Shown here: positions 1-12,000 of the stretch, one piece after another
Layout of the letters: each line of letters begins with the position of its first letter
Position numbering within the stretch: the stretch's first letter is position 1
Assembly (NCBI RefSeq): GCF_954871325.1
Contig: NC_088778.1
Span: 6,729,743-6,793,742 of the forward strand
Direction of reading: 5' to 3'
DNA length: 64,000 bases
DNA from: Gordionus sp. m RMFG-2023
Lineage: Eukaryota; Nematomorpha; Gordioida; Chordodea; Parachordodidae
Notes under the pieces: generated by a model
Seen by the model: the letters and a program-made list of their open reading frames with translations, nothing else
What the model was told of the DNA's origin: nothing
Databases searched by the model: none
Made by a program: the position numbers and the translations under genes

Positions 1-343
1 TTATATTTTAAGATTTTTCAAAATTGGATATGACATTAATAGAATTTTTTTTGTTGAAAATTTTTTTTTGGATCAATAAATATTTATAAGATATATAGTA
101 TTAACCTAGTTTTACCTTACCTAAAGTATTTCACATTGGAAATTTTAATCTAATTAAGTTATTGCTATTATGATTTTTTTTTAAAATGTTATTATAATCT
201 CCTCTTATTCCCGCTGACGTGTTTGAGATTGGATTAAATAAAAAAGCATGATAAAAATATTATATAATATTGATATTCCTCACTGAAAAATTTAAATAAT
301 TTGATATAAAATCATTATTTCATTTGATTAGCCGTTCTCTTAC

Positions 344-495
344 CAGGGTCCGAATACCAAACATCTTGAAGACTACAAATTTATCATTAGATGATGGCTT
401 AAGACCAGATGGCTTAACTTCCGTGCCTTGGTCTTTAGGGAAATCCTTAATTTGGGACTTCACATGCGTATCTTCTTTCCCAAAAAATTTAAATT
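344..495 (-). CDS. Candidate internal exon, unknown protein
   Basis: On the minus strand a pyrimidine-rich stretch ends in an AG acceptor (plus 496-497). It is followed by 152 nt of open frame, then the strong donor CTG|GTAAGA. The frame (2 nt plus 50 codons) encodes a Lys/Phe/Ser-rich stretch ending KMFGIRTL, and its base composition is less AT-biased than the surroundings. No domain is recognised and no partner exon could be joined. It could be a host exon or a coding remnant of a repeat, since a weakly similar stretch lies near 57.95-58.1 kb on the same strand. Confidence 0.35.
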
Positions 496-1140
496 CTAAT
501 CCGGTTGATATAGCCGAGAAAAAAAAACAATGAAATATTCCAAATTCACAAATTATATTTTTACACCGATCGTTATCTCTTCCCTTGGACATATGCCAAG
601 CGGAACTTTAAAATCTTAAAAAATAGATAAGATAAGAGCCCTTACATCAGAACCAAAAGAATACTATTTTTTAAAACAAAACCTACAAATAACTATTTTA
701 AAATATAAATTAAAATTTTAAAACAATAATTTAATTTTTTAAATATAATAAAATGTATTTTATTTTAATAAAAGGCTCCTATTATTTTAAAAATATTATT
801 TTGAGGTAATATGACATTTAAGTGTATTATAATCTGTTTTAAGCTACAAATATATTGAGAACAGGAACTTCATTATTTGTTTCATTAGAAAATTAAATTT
901 TAAAAAAGTGAAAGAATTGGATTATTAAATTTAAAAAATAAATTCGTATAGGCCATAAAATAGCCACGTTTTAAAACCTATGCCTGGCCAAGCTGATTTA
1001 AATAGACCCAATGGAGTACAGGCTAAAATGGGAAAAATTTACAGTAGAAAAATTAAAAACCACCACTTAAATTTATTGGGGCAACATTATATTTTAAAAT
1101 CGAAAAAAAATATATTATTCATATTTTTTAAGAAGCTTTT

Positions 1141-1330
1141 AGGCCGTGTTATGGTTCGACTTACTAAATAGCTGGCTGTTTAGCCGGCAATTTGGCTTCG
1201 ACTAAACAGCCCTAAGATGTAAAGACAAAAAAACAAATAAAAACAAATAAACAACAATAAAAAACGAGAAAAATAAAATTCTAAAAAGAATAATGTTATC
1301 TAACACTTAAAACAAACCAAAATAGGGTGT
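1141..1330. repeat. Dispersed repeat, copy A (second copy at 57.5 kb)
   Basis: It shares an ordered series of short blocks with 57511-57740 in the same orientation: TGGTTCGACTTA, then AACAGCC, then an A-rich stretch with aataa-ata-acaac words, then a GGTGTCC end. It also holds a perfect 10-bp inverted repeat, GGCTGTTTAG (1174-1183) with CTAAACAGCC (1202-1211). The GGTTCGA word recalls a tRNA B box, but no matching A box is seen, so a SINE is not claimed. Confidence 0.4.
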
Positions 1331-1842
1331 CCTATACGCAGCCATATGACATTTTAGCAAAATCTTTTGTCTATAAAAAAAAATTTCGAAGCGATAATCT
1401 ATTATAGCATGATCATAAACTTGAGCCTGAGTCATTAAACAACGACCAATTTAAATATAATTGAAAAATGGTAATTTCCTAGCAAATCTCTTTAGTTTAA
1501 ATTGTTTTTAGAAAAACATTTGACGTTTCCTAATTGGTTCATATTTTTCCGTTTTTGACGATTCGCGTAAAGCGTTTAAAAACGGACGCTTATTAATTTT
1601 TTCATTTTCTTTAAAAAAAAATATTTATTTCGAGCCCTACCCTAATAAAAATGAAAATTTTATAAATATAAGTAGCCATTAAGGGGCATTTCTGAAAAAG
1701 ATATGTAATTCATATATTAAAAAAATATATAATTGTAAGTTTTTATCATCATATGGCAATAGCCACGGATTCTTGAATAATTTGAAATTAAAACGGAACA
1801 TTTCATAGCTTCTTTTTTGCTCAATTTTAAATGCTTTAAGAA

Positions 1843-1971
1843 GATCATGGATTTAGGGACTTCAAATATACTTATAAATTTGAAGAGAGGATTTATACTC
1901 ATTTTCCAAAAGAACAGGAAGTTGATATGACTATTTGGTATGAATATGTTATTGAGATATCTGGGAAATAG
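1843..1971 (+). other. Coding-like segment, unrecognised
   Basis: A 42-codon open stretch ends at TAG and contains the protein-like run PKEQEVDMTIWYEYVIEISG. The frame stays coding-like beyond the stop. It has no start codon, clear acceptor or known motif. It may be a remnant of a mobile-element gene. Confidence 0.2.
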
Positions 1972-2943
1972 GCTTTTCTTTCTCTCGGTATTCCTAAGTG
2001 GATGTTAATTGTTGCTATGAGAAGGGGGAAATGTCGATATAGGTGTAGGTCCACTACATATGTTGGCCGTTGTCCCATGAGATCAGATCAATCCGATTGA
2101 GTTTTATTAATGATTGAAGTATCACGAGGTTTGGCAATGTTGAATATTATCCCTATATAACTTTCTAATAATTTTATTTATTAATTCATACCTTAGCTTT
2201 CTAAAGCCAAAATTAGCAAAAAAATAATAATAATTGTTATCAGAAATAACATATTTTTTTTCCTGTAAACAGTATAGAGCCGGTGTTGTTTCTAGCATCA
2301 ACATTTGAATTGATATATTTAACAAGTATCTATGAAAGATTTCCAATCCTTAGTATTTCGTTATATAACATTATAATCTAATTTTCAAGATTTTTTTAAA
2401 TTTAAAATGAAAAATTATAATTCTAATTTCATAATATTAAACTTATATTCATTCATTATTAATATTATAAATTTAAATAATTAATTTTTAAATTTAAATG
2501 GGTGTCCAGGATGAAGAGAATCGAATCTTATTAACATTTAACTAATAGATTTAAATCTTTAATCCCGATTTCAACCCTCATCCCTATTACGTTTAAATTA
2601 ACAGAAATATAAAAAAAATATACTTTATTTTATTTTTTTTAAATATTTTTAAAGTATTATTTTAGAATAATTGTCATGTTCCGTTCTTCCTTAATTGGAA
2701 ATTAATATTATTATTATAATTTTTTCGGCATTTCGTTTTTTAATTTAAATATTTTAAGAAAAAAATCAATATTCATTTGCTTTAAGTAAAAGCTCTATTA
2801 CTATAATAGAGATGAAAGAAAATTTTTTTTTTAAAAAAAACATTTATATATGCTATTATTTATAATTACACTATTAACCTTTTAAATTTTTTCATTAATA
2901 ATACAATTTTAAATATAATAAAATGTTACTTTATTTTTTTTGT

Positions 2944-3325
2944 AATCGGATAGTGTATATATATCGTATGGACCATGGGAATTTGGAAACTTTCAAATTT
3001 AAATCACTTATTAGATCGACTTTTTAGAAAAAATCTGATTTGATAAGAAATATATTTGAACAAGTAGAAAGTACCCACACCACACTATAAATTTCAAATA
3101 ATTTTATCGTGGAATTTAGAACTGCTTCTTAATTTATAGTCATTTATGGTGAAAATTGTCTTAAATTTATAGGGTAGGTAATCAAGACATGCTAGAATAT
3201 ATTTTCGGTGAAATCAGATTTTCCTAATTTAAAAATAGCCCTTTAGTAAATGATATAAAATTGAGAGATTCCAAATTTCCATGGTTTCTAATATCTCAAT
3301 ACGACATATATAACTGAATCCGATT
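2944..3325. mobile_element. Hairpin MITE (long inverted repeats)
   Basis: The two ends form imperfect inverted repeats of roughly 110 bp. AATCGGAT at 2944 pairs with ATCCGATT at 3318-3325; further in, TATCGTA pairs with TACGACATA and CCATGG with CCATGG; further still, AAATCTGATTT pairs with AAATCAGATTTT. There is no open frame inside. The layout is that of a palindromic MITE, but no clean target-site duplication is visible, so the superfamily is not assigned. Confidence 0.55.
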
Positions 3326-4365
3326 TTTAATATATATAAAAATGGACCGGGACTAACAGAATTGTTAATTCCAGAACGGATATTTATAACCTAGACCTAA
3401 TCCGTGAACCAGAACCTATAGCCCAATTTCCTAAAAAGGAGTAAACAGATTTTTTTTTAAAAAGAGCGCAACACCATAACTTAATTCTTTATTTTTTTTT
3501 ACCCATGTAACTGATTTGTAACTTTTATATTTCACACCGTTCGGACCTCGACCCGGTGGTAAATGGTAAAATAATCACTTATTGTCTATTTTTTCCTTGA
3601 GGACCTAAAATGGGTTTGTAATCAGAATTTGAAAATATAAATACTTCTACGATTTTTTGAAAATATTATGCATAAAAATCAGACTTATTTATATAAGATT
3701 TTTTACAAAAAAAACTTGAAAATAAAAGTAAAATTTGTAAACTAAAATATACATATTGTATTTATCCTTTTTACATATTTTTTTTTATGTACTTGAATTT
3801 TGATGAAATAATTCCTTTTAACCATAGATTTATATTAACATAGAATGCTCAACATACCAATTGTAAAATGTTATAAATAATTATTAAAATAATGGCCATT
3901 TTGCAAGATCTTCATCTCCTCCTTTCCTTCATCAATTAATTAAACCCTTTTACTAGTGGGAAAATAAAAAAATTAATAAATATTCAAAATTAAATAACTT
4001 TATATTTCAGCCAAAAGTCATATCAACTAACAGCAATTTTTCCCAGTCTACATATTTTTTATAAAAAAACTTTATCGCTAAATATTTTTTAATATAACAA
4101 AAATGAATCCATATTTCTACAAAAACTTCAACTATAAATTTTTAAACACAATTATATTTGTTTTTTAGGTACATATTCATTATAAAATTAAGCTATTTTT
4201 TTAGAGCCTCCGAAATTTATAATATATATATGTGTATATATTTATTTTTATTTGGTAATTTTAAAAAGTCTATGTTTATAATGATCTTTGTTGATATGAT
4301 TGATTTTATATAAATAGTTAGTTTTTTAAAAGTTGTTAAATTTTTATTATGGCTTTTAAGATAAT
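3326..4365. other. Gene-free AT-rich stretch
   Basis: Nothing beyond A/T runs and short microsatellite-like TA tracts is seen. Confidence 0.6.
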
Positions 4366-4373
4366 ATCGTTTT

Positions 4374-4548
4374 TGTTGATTGATTGATTTTTTTTATTTA
4401 ACTTAAATTGTTATTATAGCCTTAAAATATATATTTCGTTTAAATTGTTTTTTTTATAATGTATATATATATATATATATATACCTTATTTTATATTTAT
4501 TTTTAGAGTATCATTTTTAGTTTTAGATAAATTTATAATAAATTAATA
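4374..4548 (+). repeat. 5' LTR of the compact LTR element
   Basis: About 175 bp, starting TGTTGATTG, with a (TA)n tract near its middle. It ends just before the TGG of the putative primer-binding site and is near-identical to 6356-6523. Confidence 0.75.
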
Positions 4549-4932
4549 TGGTGCTCCAGAATGATAACTCACAATGATATATAAAAAAAATCTCATATAT
4601 ATTGTGCATATGCCGATAAATGACATACACAAAAAAATATGACACGGATGATATAACTGGGAAGGAGAATTACTAAACTTAATATCAAACTAGACGAAGC
4701 TATCATGGATATGAGTTGTTATAAATGGAAATGATTACTAAAATTGGGTATATGAACTTACAAAAACCAAAATGATAGTTAGACAATAGGTTATGAATTC
4801 TATCGAGTAAAACCAATGACGATTTATAAAATATTCTAAATCCAAGTAAAAAAAAAAGAAGGAAGTTATTATAAAATTCTAATATAACTTAATAAAATAA
4901 TTTAATAAAAATTTAAATATAAATCAGTCATA

Positions 4933-5709
4933 ATGGACATATATGAATACTTAGATAACCTTAGAAAATATTTACTTAATAATGAATTAACAGTTAAATT
5001 TCTTGATGACCTACCCATTGATATTTTTCGTATTTTTGATTTCTGGGATAATGACCAAAAGTGGGAATTAACTAAATTGTCTAAAGATAAATTCTTAGCT
5101 ACAATTAAAAAATATTACGTAGATAGGTCATTTTTAATTCAATTCTTAGATCATTATAGATTTCATATTGACAAAATTCAGTCTAAAAAAAATTATAATA
5201 CTAGTGACATAGGTTATTATAATAATAATAGAAATATTAATTATAACAAAAGAAATTATAATGATTATAAATCTAATGAGCATTTTAAAAACAACTTTGG
5301 ACGAAACTTTGTTAAAAGATATGATAATAATTATAATAAAAATTGCAACAATAATAATTTTAGATATTATGAAAATTGTAATTGTAGAGACTACAGAAAT
5401 TTTAACTTTAGATGTCATAACTGTGAATCCCATGATGAGAAAAATAAATTAGACAATAAATATGATAAAGAAACACATTATAATAAAAGAAATTATAAAT
5501 CTGAAAAATTGAAAAATATTGAATTAAAACCAAATATTCAAAATGAAAGAGATTCTTATAAACTAAAAGAGATAAATTATATAATAAAATTTGAAATATT
5601 CCAGATTATAGAAAAAAAGGAAATAAACATTAAAGAAAACAATGAAACAAAGATTAAAAAAAATAATAAAATTAAAAAAACTCTTACTAAATGCGATAAA
5701 AAAAATTGA
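4933..5709 (+). CDS. Asn/Lys-rich Gag-like ORF of the LTR element (258 aa)
   Basis: This is an open frame of 258 codons from ATG, lying 384 nt inside the 5' LTR, the position where gag begins. Residues 1-85 look like a compact helical domain rich in Leu, Phe and Trp. Residues 86-160 are an Asn/Tyr/Arg-rich low-complexity stretch. A C-x2-C-x2-H cluster near residues 161-167 recalls part of a zinc knuckle. The C-terminal third is Lys/Glu/Asn-rich and probably binds nucleic acid. The assignment to gag comes from position and composition, not from a recognised family. The element is treated as a fossil. Confidence 0.5.
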   Translation: MDIYEYLDNLRKYLLNNELTVKFLDDLPIDIFRIFDFWDNDQKWELTKLSKDKFLATIKKYYVDRSFLIQFLDHYRFHIDKIQSKKNYNTSDIGYYNNNRNINYNKRNYNDYKSNEHFKNNFGRNFVKRYDNNYNKNCNNNNFRYYENCNCRDYRNFNFRCHNCESHDEKNKLDNKYDKETHYNKRNYKSEKLKNIELKPNIQNERDSYKLKEINYIIKFEIFQIIEKKEINIKENNETKIKKNNKIKKTLTKCDKKN

Positions 5710-6355
5710 GACTTATAAATTTGAAGACAATTAAAAGTATCACTAAGAGAAGTCATATAAAAACTAAACGTCTTCATTCTAGAATAATACTCAAGGATGT
5801 GATGAAGAGATCTTTTTCTAAAAATTTAAGGCTCAAAAAATTATTTTTTACTAAAAACAATCTTATGAATAATTATTATTTCAAAATAATTTTTAAATTA
5901 AAAAATAAGGGCATAAAGTTTAAATTTCTGAAGAGAGAGATGGATGTACAGAGGTACATATCATCTTATCATCTTTTATTAAAAAAATATATATAAAAAA
6001 TAAAAAAATGCTAAAAATATTATCTATCAATCTTGTATATTTATCATCCTTTTATTATAACATCCAAATTTGATCGATTCTCTAATTATTCATATATTCC
6101 GAAATCCTATTTAATAATGATAATTTTACAATTGGTGATAATAACAATTTTGTAAAATTGACAATGATAACGACTGAGCTTGACGACGAGCCAGCGTACT
6201 CAAAACGATATTAACAAACCAACGTGATAGAATCAAGCCAACGACTGCAATGACTTATGAACGACTTGAACAATCAAAATGAACAACCATTTGAACGACA
6301 TATTTTCTATGATAGCTCAGATGGATCATGGGAAGGCTTTTCAGAAGTAGGGGAA

Positions 6356-6523
6356 TGTTGATTGATTGATTTTTTTATTTAACTTAAATTGTTATTATAG
6401 CCTTAAAATTTATATTTCGTTTAAATTGTTTTTTTATAATACATATATATATTTATATACCTTATTTTATATTTATTTTTAGTATCATTTTTTAGTTTTA
6501 GAATAAAATAATTATAACTTAAA
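6356..6523 (+). repeat. 3' LTR of the compact LTR element
   Basis: About 168 bp, matching the 5' LTR except for a shorter TA tract and small differences. It is preceded by a purine-rich tract (6343-6355) and followed by the target-duplication copy ATCGTTTT. Confidence 0.75.
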
Positions 6524-6531
6524 ATCGTTTT

Positions 6532-7059
6532 TCTTACCATCGTTATTGTTATATAACATTTTTATTTCGTTTAAAATTTTTGCGTTTAATGTTTAAGCAA
6601 ATTATTAACATGATATTAAATTTTACATCTTTTAGATCGAACAATTAACATTATTTTTCGTATATATAGAAAAAGATATACAATTAAAATGTAAACTTTA
6701 TATCATTAAAAATAAAATAATTTTTTAAAATTTATTAGTGCGGGAATTTATCAAATTCCAGCATGGTGGTCAAGACTAGGGATGTAAGACAGGGGAAATT
6801 TTCCCTATGGTTTCCCTAATTTTTATAATATGTTTTTTTTGCTTAAATCATGATATTTATAATATTAACATTTTCCCAATTTTAAAAATGGTCTTATGAT
6901 AAAATATACGATTTTTATTATTTTATAAAAACATTTTTTTCTCGTGATTCCATAATTGTGTCTTGTTTTTGAAAATATGTGGTCCTATTTTTATAAACAC
7001 AAAGCTCAGAATAAGAAGGACTGCTGCAATTTAGAATAAAGCTTTCTCAACTCAACAAA
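6532..7059. other. Gene-free AT-rich stretch
   Basis: No gene is seen. The words AGGGATGTAAGACAGGGG near 6780 could be a decayed hAT-type end belonging to the transposase remnant that follows, but a matching end was not found. Confidence 0.4.
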
Positions 7060-7500
7060 GATGATAATACATATTTCTAAATGCAATAGATATCTTAGAA
7101 CATTAAGTAATAATATAATTAACAATAAGGTAGATCCAGTAGAACAAGTCATAACCCCACCAAATAATAATGTTTCTGATTTCAGTGATAAACCAACTAC
7201 ATTTTTCCAATATATAAAAAGGATAATATAAACAAAAATGAAATCATTTCAAAAAAATCAATACCTTTCAAACAAAATAATTTAATGAAATACATAACAG
7301 CTGAAGAACAAAGTAAACTGGATATTGTTTGCACATGCCATCTTTATGTCAAATTGTCCATTTTCAATAACACATTGTTTGTATTGAAACTATTTCAATC
7401 CTTAAGATTTGCTTTTAAAATGCCTTCCAGATATTTATTAATCAAAAGCTTTAATATTGATTCTGATCAAATCATTATGCACTCTCATCTCATATATTGA
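7060..7500 (+). pseudogene. hAT transposase remnant
   Basis: Two coding-like stretches in different frames lie end to end. The second (from about 7240) reads ITAEEQSKLD, then an aromatic-rich block, then LRFAFKMPSRYLLIKSFN. This order matches the part of hAT transposases where 'T-x-EEQ-x-LD', 'F-x-x-L/F' and 'K(I/M)PSR' occur just before the RNase-H-like catalytic domain. The frame change and the missing downstream catalytic region show it is broken. Plain DNA transposon, probably old. Family assignment rests on the motif order only. Confidence 0.5.
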
Positions 7501-8841
7501 TTATTACCAAGCATTTTATTTATCCTTACATAATACTATTCGGAAACCCGAATCTTCGAAGTTTGTTTTAGGAAAAAATCAGGGATTTATTTGCTAGATA
7601 TATATCATATAAAAATGCTAAATAATCCATCCACCCTTATTTTATAATTTTTTTGCCAAAAATCATGAACATACAACAAATTATCAAAAATTGCAAAATA
7701 TTCCCGAAATCTCCCCCAACCAATATTTTTAGTCTTATTGTTATTTATAACACTTATCACTACTTTTTTACAATCTTTGTCTATCGTTCCTCAATATGTT
7801 AGGCTTTCATAACCAGAAACTAACCTATGAATTATAATAAATAACCGTGGAAAGTCCATATTTGTGGCCATTTTAGTCAATTATTCTAGATTATCAAAAT
7901 ATACATGTAAAATCATACAATTCTAAATCTAATTTCTAATTTACTTAATGAACTTCCTGGTATTCTTTACTATCTTACGACTTACAATATCCATTCTCAA
8001 TCGGTTTTATCTGTAACCATTTATTTTTGATTTTCTCTTTTTATTAGAATCGAATAAACATTTTACTTCATATACATTATTTATATTATTTATATTATAT
8101 GTAATTGTTTAACTTTCCGAAATTACTTTTTTTTTTAAATGTTCAAGTTCTTAAAACTTATAAATATCTCATAATCTGATTCACCTAAGTGATTCATTCT
8201 AACGAATTCTCAGGATGTTTAGCTGACATAATAAATTGATTTGAAAGTTATTCATCAAATTTTGAACCCATAATTCGTTTGTCAAGAAAAAATGGTAATT
8301 GGATAGAAAAAAAATTAGAATTGGCTTCCACTTGTGGCTTATATAATTGGTGATCAAACCCATGTAAATACAATAGCACCCAATCTTATGTTAGAAATTG
8401 GTTCGTCAATTCAGGAGAGATATTTCCTAAATATGGCCATTCTTTGAATATCAAGGAAAGAGGCAGGAAAAAAGAAAAAAGAAAATTCTGGAAGTTTAGT
8501 GTTTATTGAATTGCTTAAAAATAAATGGATTCCCATTCAGATGGAAAATTTACTGCCACAGTTTAAAATGGATGATTCCATCATATCAAAGTCCCTAAAA
8601 TATCAATGAGATTCAACTTAAGAGCGATTGGGAGATAACCCGATAATAGAAATGTTGGCGGCCTTGTTAAAATTCTCAAGAAATATTTTCCTTTGAAAAA
8701 GCAATCTCATTCAGATTTAACACTCCTTTCATTTCCATTCCATTCCTCTATAGAAATAATTAATTTGCGTCTCAATGGTTAGCTGATTTTATTTGCCCTG
8801 AGCCTAATAGACAAAGCCAAAATCCACCTTTAAATCCTTAC
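7501..8841. other. Gene-poor stretch after the hAT remnant
   Basis: No supported gene. A short plus-strand coding-like run with LLKNKWIPIQMENLLP lies near 8.5-8.6 kb and is not recognised; it may be further remnant sequence. Confidence 0.4.
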
Positions 8842-8903
8842 CCAATTATGCGAATCCGTAATAATTCTAAACGCACTACCATCTAAAATAATTGTAACCC
8901 GAT
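8842..8903 (-). CDS. Candidate 62-nt internal exon, unknown protein
   Basis: On the minus strand a textbook acceptor (TGTTTTTTTTATAG) precedes 62 nt of open frame reading VTIILDGSAFRIITDSHNW, closed by the donor TTGG|GTAAGG. Codon content is GC-richer than the surroundings. No partner exon is identified and the family is not recognised. It could be a small exon of a host gene or a chance pairing of splice-like words. Confidence 0.3.
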
Positions 8904-9030
8904 CTATAAAAAAAACAGGTGAGTTCTTAAAAATAAACTTGTTAATACAATAAACGTTATTGCCGCTATTACAAATCTTTTGAATAGTTTTTTTTAAATT
9001 AAATATATGACTTGGCACATTTTTACTCAT

Positions 9031-12000
9031 TATTACACAATTAATGATGATTCGTGCAAAATGATTAAGTAATTTATTTGAATATATAAGTCATATTGAA
9101 ATAAATTCATGGAGGGTCGGAATCTCCCAATTATATTAATTATTGGGAGCGATTTATGAATTTAAATAGTCTGGTTTGATCGGAAATGCATTCCAGCATA
9201 TATTTCAGTGAAACTTTGCCATTAAATCTTGTGCATTTTTTTTCTGATTACATAGAAAAATATGTATAAAAATGGATATAAATTAAATATAGTTTCAAAG
9301 GTTCACGGTAATATACATTGTCCGAAATTCCAAGTGCGGAAATATACTTTATACTTTTCTGAAAAACATTTCCAAATTTAAAAATCGACTACAGTGTATG
9401 ATTAAAAATTAAAAGATTAACCCACATGGATTTCATAAAAGGTTTCCCATTTTCCCATTTTTGATATCATTCTCAAATCGATCATAAAAAATTTGAAAAA
9501 TAATATAAATGTTATGAAAACCTATAAATTCAAATTTACCTTAATTATAAGTATTTTTTATTACAAAATTTTTCGGGTTACGAATCGATTTTTTTTTTAC
9601 GATATAGAAAATTTATTAATTTTAAAATTTTCATTTTGTCCACTCTTTTAGAAAAAAATTTTAAGCCATTTTTTTTATTGGCAAAAAAAAATGGAAATAT
9701 TAGAACATATACAAATATCGTTATAGTGGCGCCGTATAAATGTGTATAAAGGACAAATTATAACGAAAATTATTTCTAAATTTAATTGGATAATATCTTG
9801 ATATAAAAATCCGGCAAATTTTACATCATAAATAATGCAGGAATAGTGAAATATAAATCAAAAATATACTTGTACATTAATAATTGATTTTCGGTTAATG
9901 TTGTTTAACAGGCCATGAAACTAAATGAATATAATATAATCGCTTATTGGTCTCTCTTGCGACAAGATTTATTACATTTTTAAAAAAAACTAGAAACACT
10001 TGTATTTCCTGTTTGATGTTTGACAAAATTTTATCCATTTATTTGGTATGTGTTACAAACTAAAATTGAATCAATAATTATTAGACAATTTTTTTCAAAG
10101 AATTATAGAAAATGGCAATGTAAACAAATAAGGAACAAGATTTTGATTATATATTATTATTATAAATTGTTATTTCAGGCTACTCTATTTTTGATGCAGC
10201 TATTCTAAGTTATTTGTTAAGGAGTTCTATCAAAAATAGGTAGGTTGTTGGCATTCAAGGAGCATAGGAATTAAACCTTTTCCCCTAAACAAATTTGCAA
10301 TTTTTTTTAAAAAAATGCCATGTGTGAAGAAATAAAAACGCCTTCTCTCCAAATAGAAAAAAATGGAAAAATAAGTAATGGTTATAAACAATAATTTTCA
10401 TCAGTATACGCTAATAATCTTTATAAATAATTATTTTATATGTATAGTAACTTGATTTAAACTAAGAAATTGTAACACAGATGAGGGCCGGTAAAGATAG
10501 CAGCCTAATAAGGAGAGGGGATGTATCATTTTGATATTAATGAGAATTCCCTATCTGCCATTTTATATTACATATTATTATGCGACATAAACATCTTATA
10601 ATTACCCCGCCAACCTTCACCCTCCTAAAAAAACTTAATAACTAGACTATACCGAAATAAGTAATGTTCCAGGAAATAGTTCCCAATCGAAATTTTTATT
10701 AATTAACAAAATATAAAGTTTGGAAAATCTGAAACAGAGTTTTATTATGAGGATTTATATAAAATATCAATTATACTTTTATGGACTAATGTAATTTATA
10801 TTATAAACACCAGATTTAAAATAAATATATTATTTGATTGATAATGGCTACAAGGATATTGTGTTAATATATTATTTTAAAAAAAATTTATTATAATAAT
10901 AATAAGGTATATAAGGCACTCTGGGTAATTGATATTTTGAATCCTTGTAAATTATAAAAGCGATAAAAATAATTTCGTATTAGAAATAAATTTGATTTTA
11001 GCATATAATTTATTTTTTTGAAATTTGGAATAGCAAAGGAATAAGAATATAAATATTAGTAAATCATCAAGATTAATTGATTAGCCAGCACTAAAGGCCT
11101 CCAATAGACGGTTATTTCTAGCTTATAACAATTATTTTCAGAAATCGGGTGAAGTGTGTGGGGGGGGGGGTGCGAGGTCGATACCAATATATTGACAACA
11201 AATGGACCATTGGATAAATTTATATAGGGTAGAACTACCTCATTTTAGAATATTAATCAGCACGGCACATAGCCCGACCTAATGTCAGTTAAGATTATCT
11301 TGAAATATTTTTTTTTAAAAAATCATAAATATGCATTTTTATAAGAATTCCAAAATTTCGAACCTGCCAAGGTCTTTGAAAGCAATTGTCTGACCTATAA
11401 AAAAAAAACTTAGCACCGATGATCATAATATATTTTAGAGAATTATTCAAAACCAATAAATTTTTACTAAGACACTAATACATATTACATTGCTGCACAT
11501 ATTTTTTACGAGAAAATTCCCGAGAGATTTTTACTGTCTTCAAGATTAATATCTATTAAAATTTTCTTGTTTGAGTTGATAAAACACATTTTTTTTGAAA
11601 AATATATATGTCAAGTTGATATTTTTATTCGTAATCTCATACATACTCTATTTGCTGGTTTGAATAATAAATAAGTATTACAATGTATCAATTTTTTGCA
11701 ATTAAATATTATACTTGTATTATTTAAATTTGGTCGGAAATAACATTTAAAAAAAATAAATAAAATAACAACCTATTTATAGGAGAATGTGCAAAAAATA
11801 TTTTTGGACTTTTTAATGAGCATATTATTAAAAACCAAGCAAAATGACGAAAATGGCAGAAAATGACGTAAAAGGTACCAAAATTTTATAAACTAAGTAT
11901 AAAGGCACGTAGAAAATAAATTGCAAACCACGCAAAAATGACAAAAAATAAACGCAAAATTGAACAAAAGCATGCAGAATGAGGGAAATAAAGGTAAAAT

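Larger units (their letters stand above)
600..2943. other. Gene-poor AT-rich stretch
   Basis: Apart from a dispersed repeat (1141-1330) and one short coding-like segment (1843-1971), no supported gene is seen. Open frames are short, interrupted by A/T runs, and have no convincing splice context. Confidence 0.6.
4374..6523 (+). mobile_element. Compact LTR element (non-autonomous), looks nearly whole
   Basis: Two direct repeats beginning TGTTGATTGATTGA (4374-4548 and 6356-6523) flank 1.8 kb. The repeated 8-mer ATCGTTTT lies just outside both ends (4366-4373 and 6524-6531) and marks the target duplication. TGG(TGCTCC) directly after the left repeat is placed as a primer-binding site, and a purine tract AAGTAGGGGAA directly precedes the right repeat. 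The interior has one long Asn-rich open frame (4933-5709), followed by a shorter Lys-rich open stretch to about 5996. No protease, reverse transcriptase or integrase is present, so it would depend on another element. The LTRs differ mainly by a TA microsatellite and a few small changes, so it is fairly young. Family: LTR retroelement of the miniature/non-autonomous type; the parent family is uncertain. Confidence 0.75.

Noticed and set aside
1150-1165. tRNA gene or SINE from GGTTCGACTT
   Set aside because: Only a B-box-like word is present; no A box, cloverleaf or poly-A tail at a suitable distance.
5146-5777. Frames at 5146-5433, 5261-5452 and 5577-5777
   Set aside because: Shadows of the Asn-rich frame at 4933-5709; the Ile/Val-rich products come from AT-rich antisense codons.
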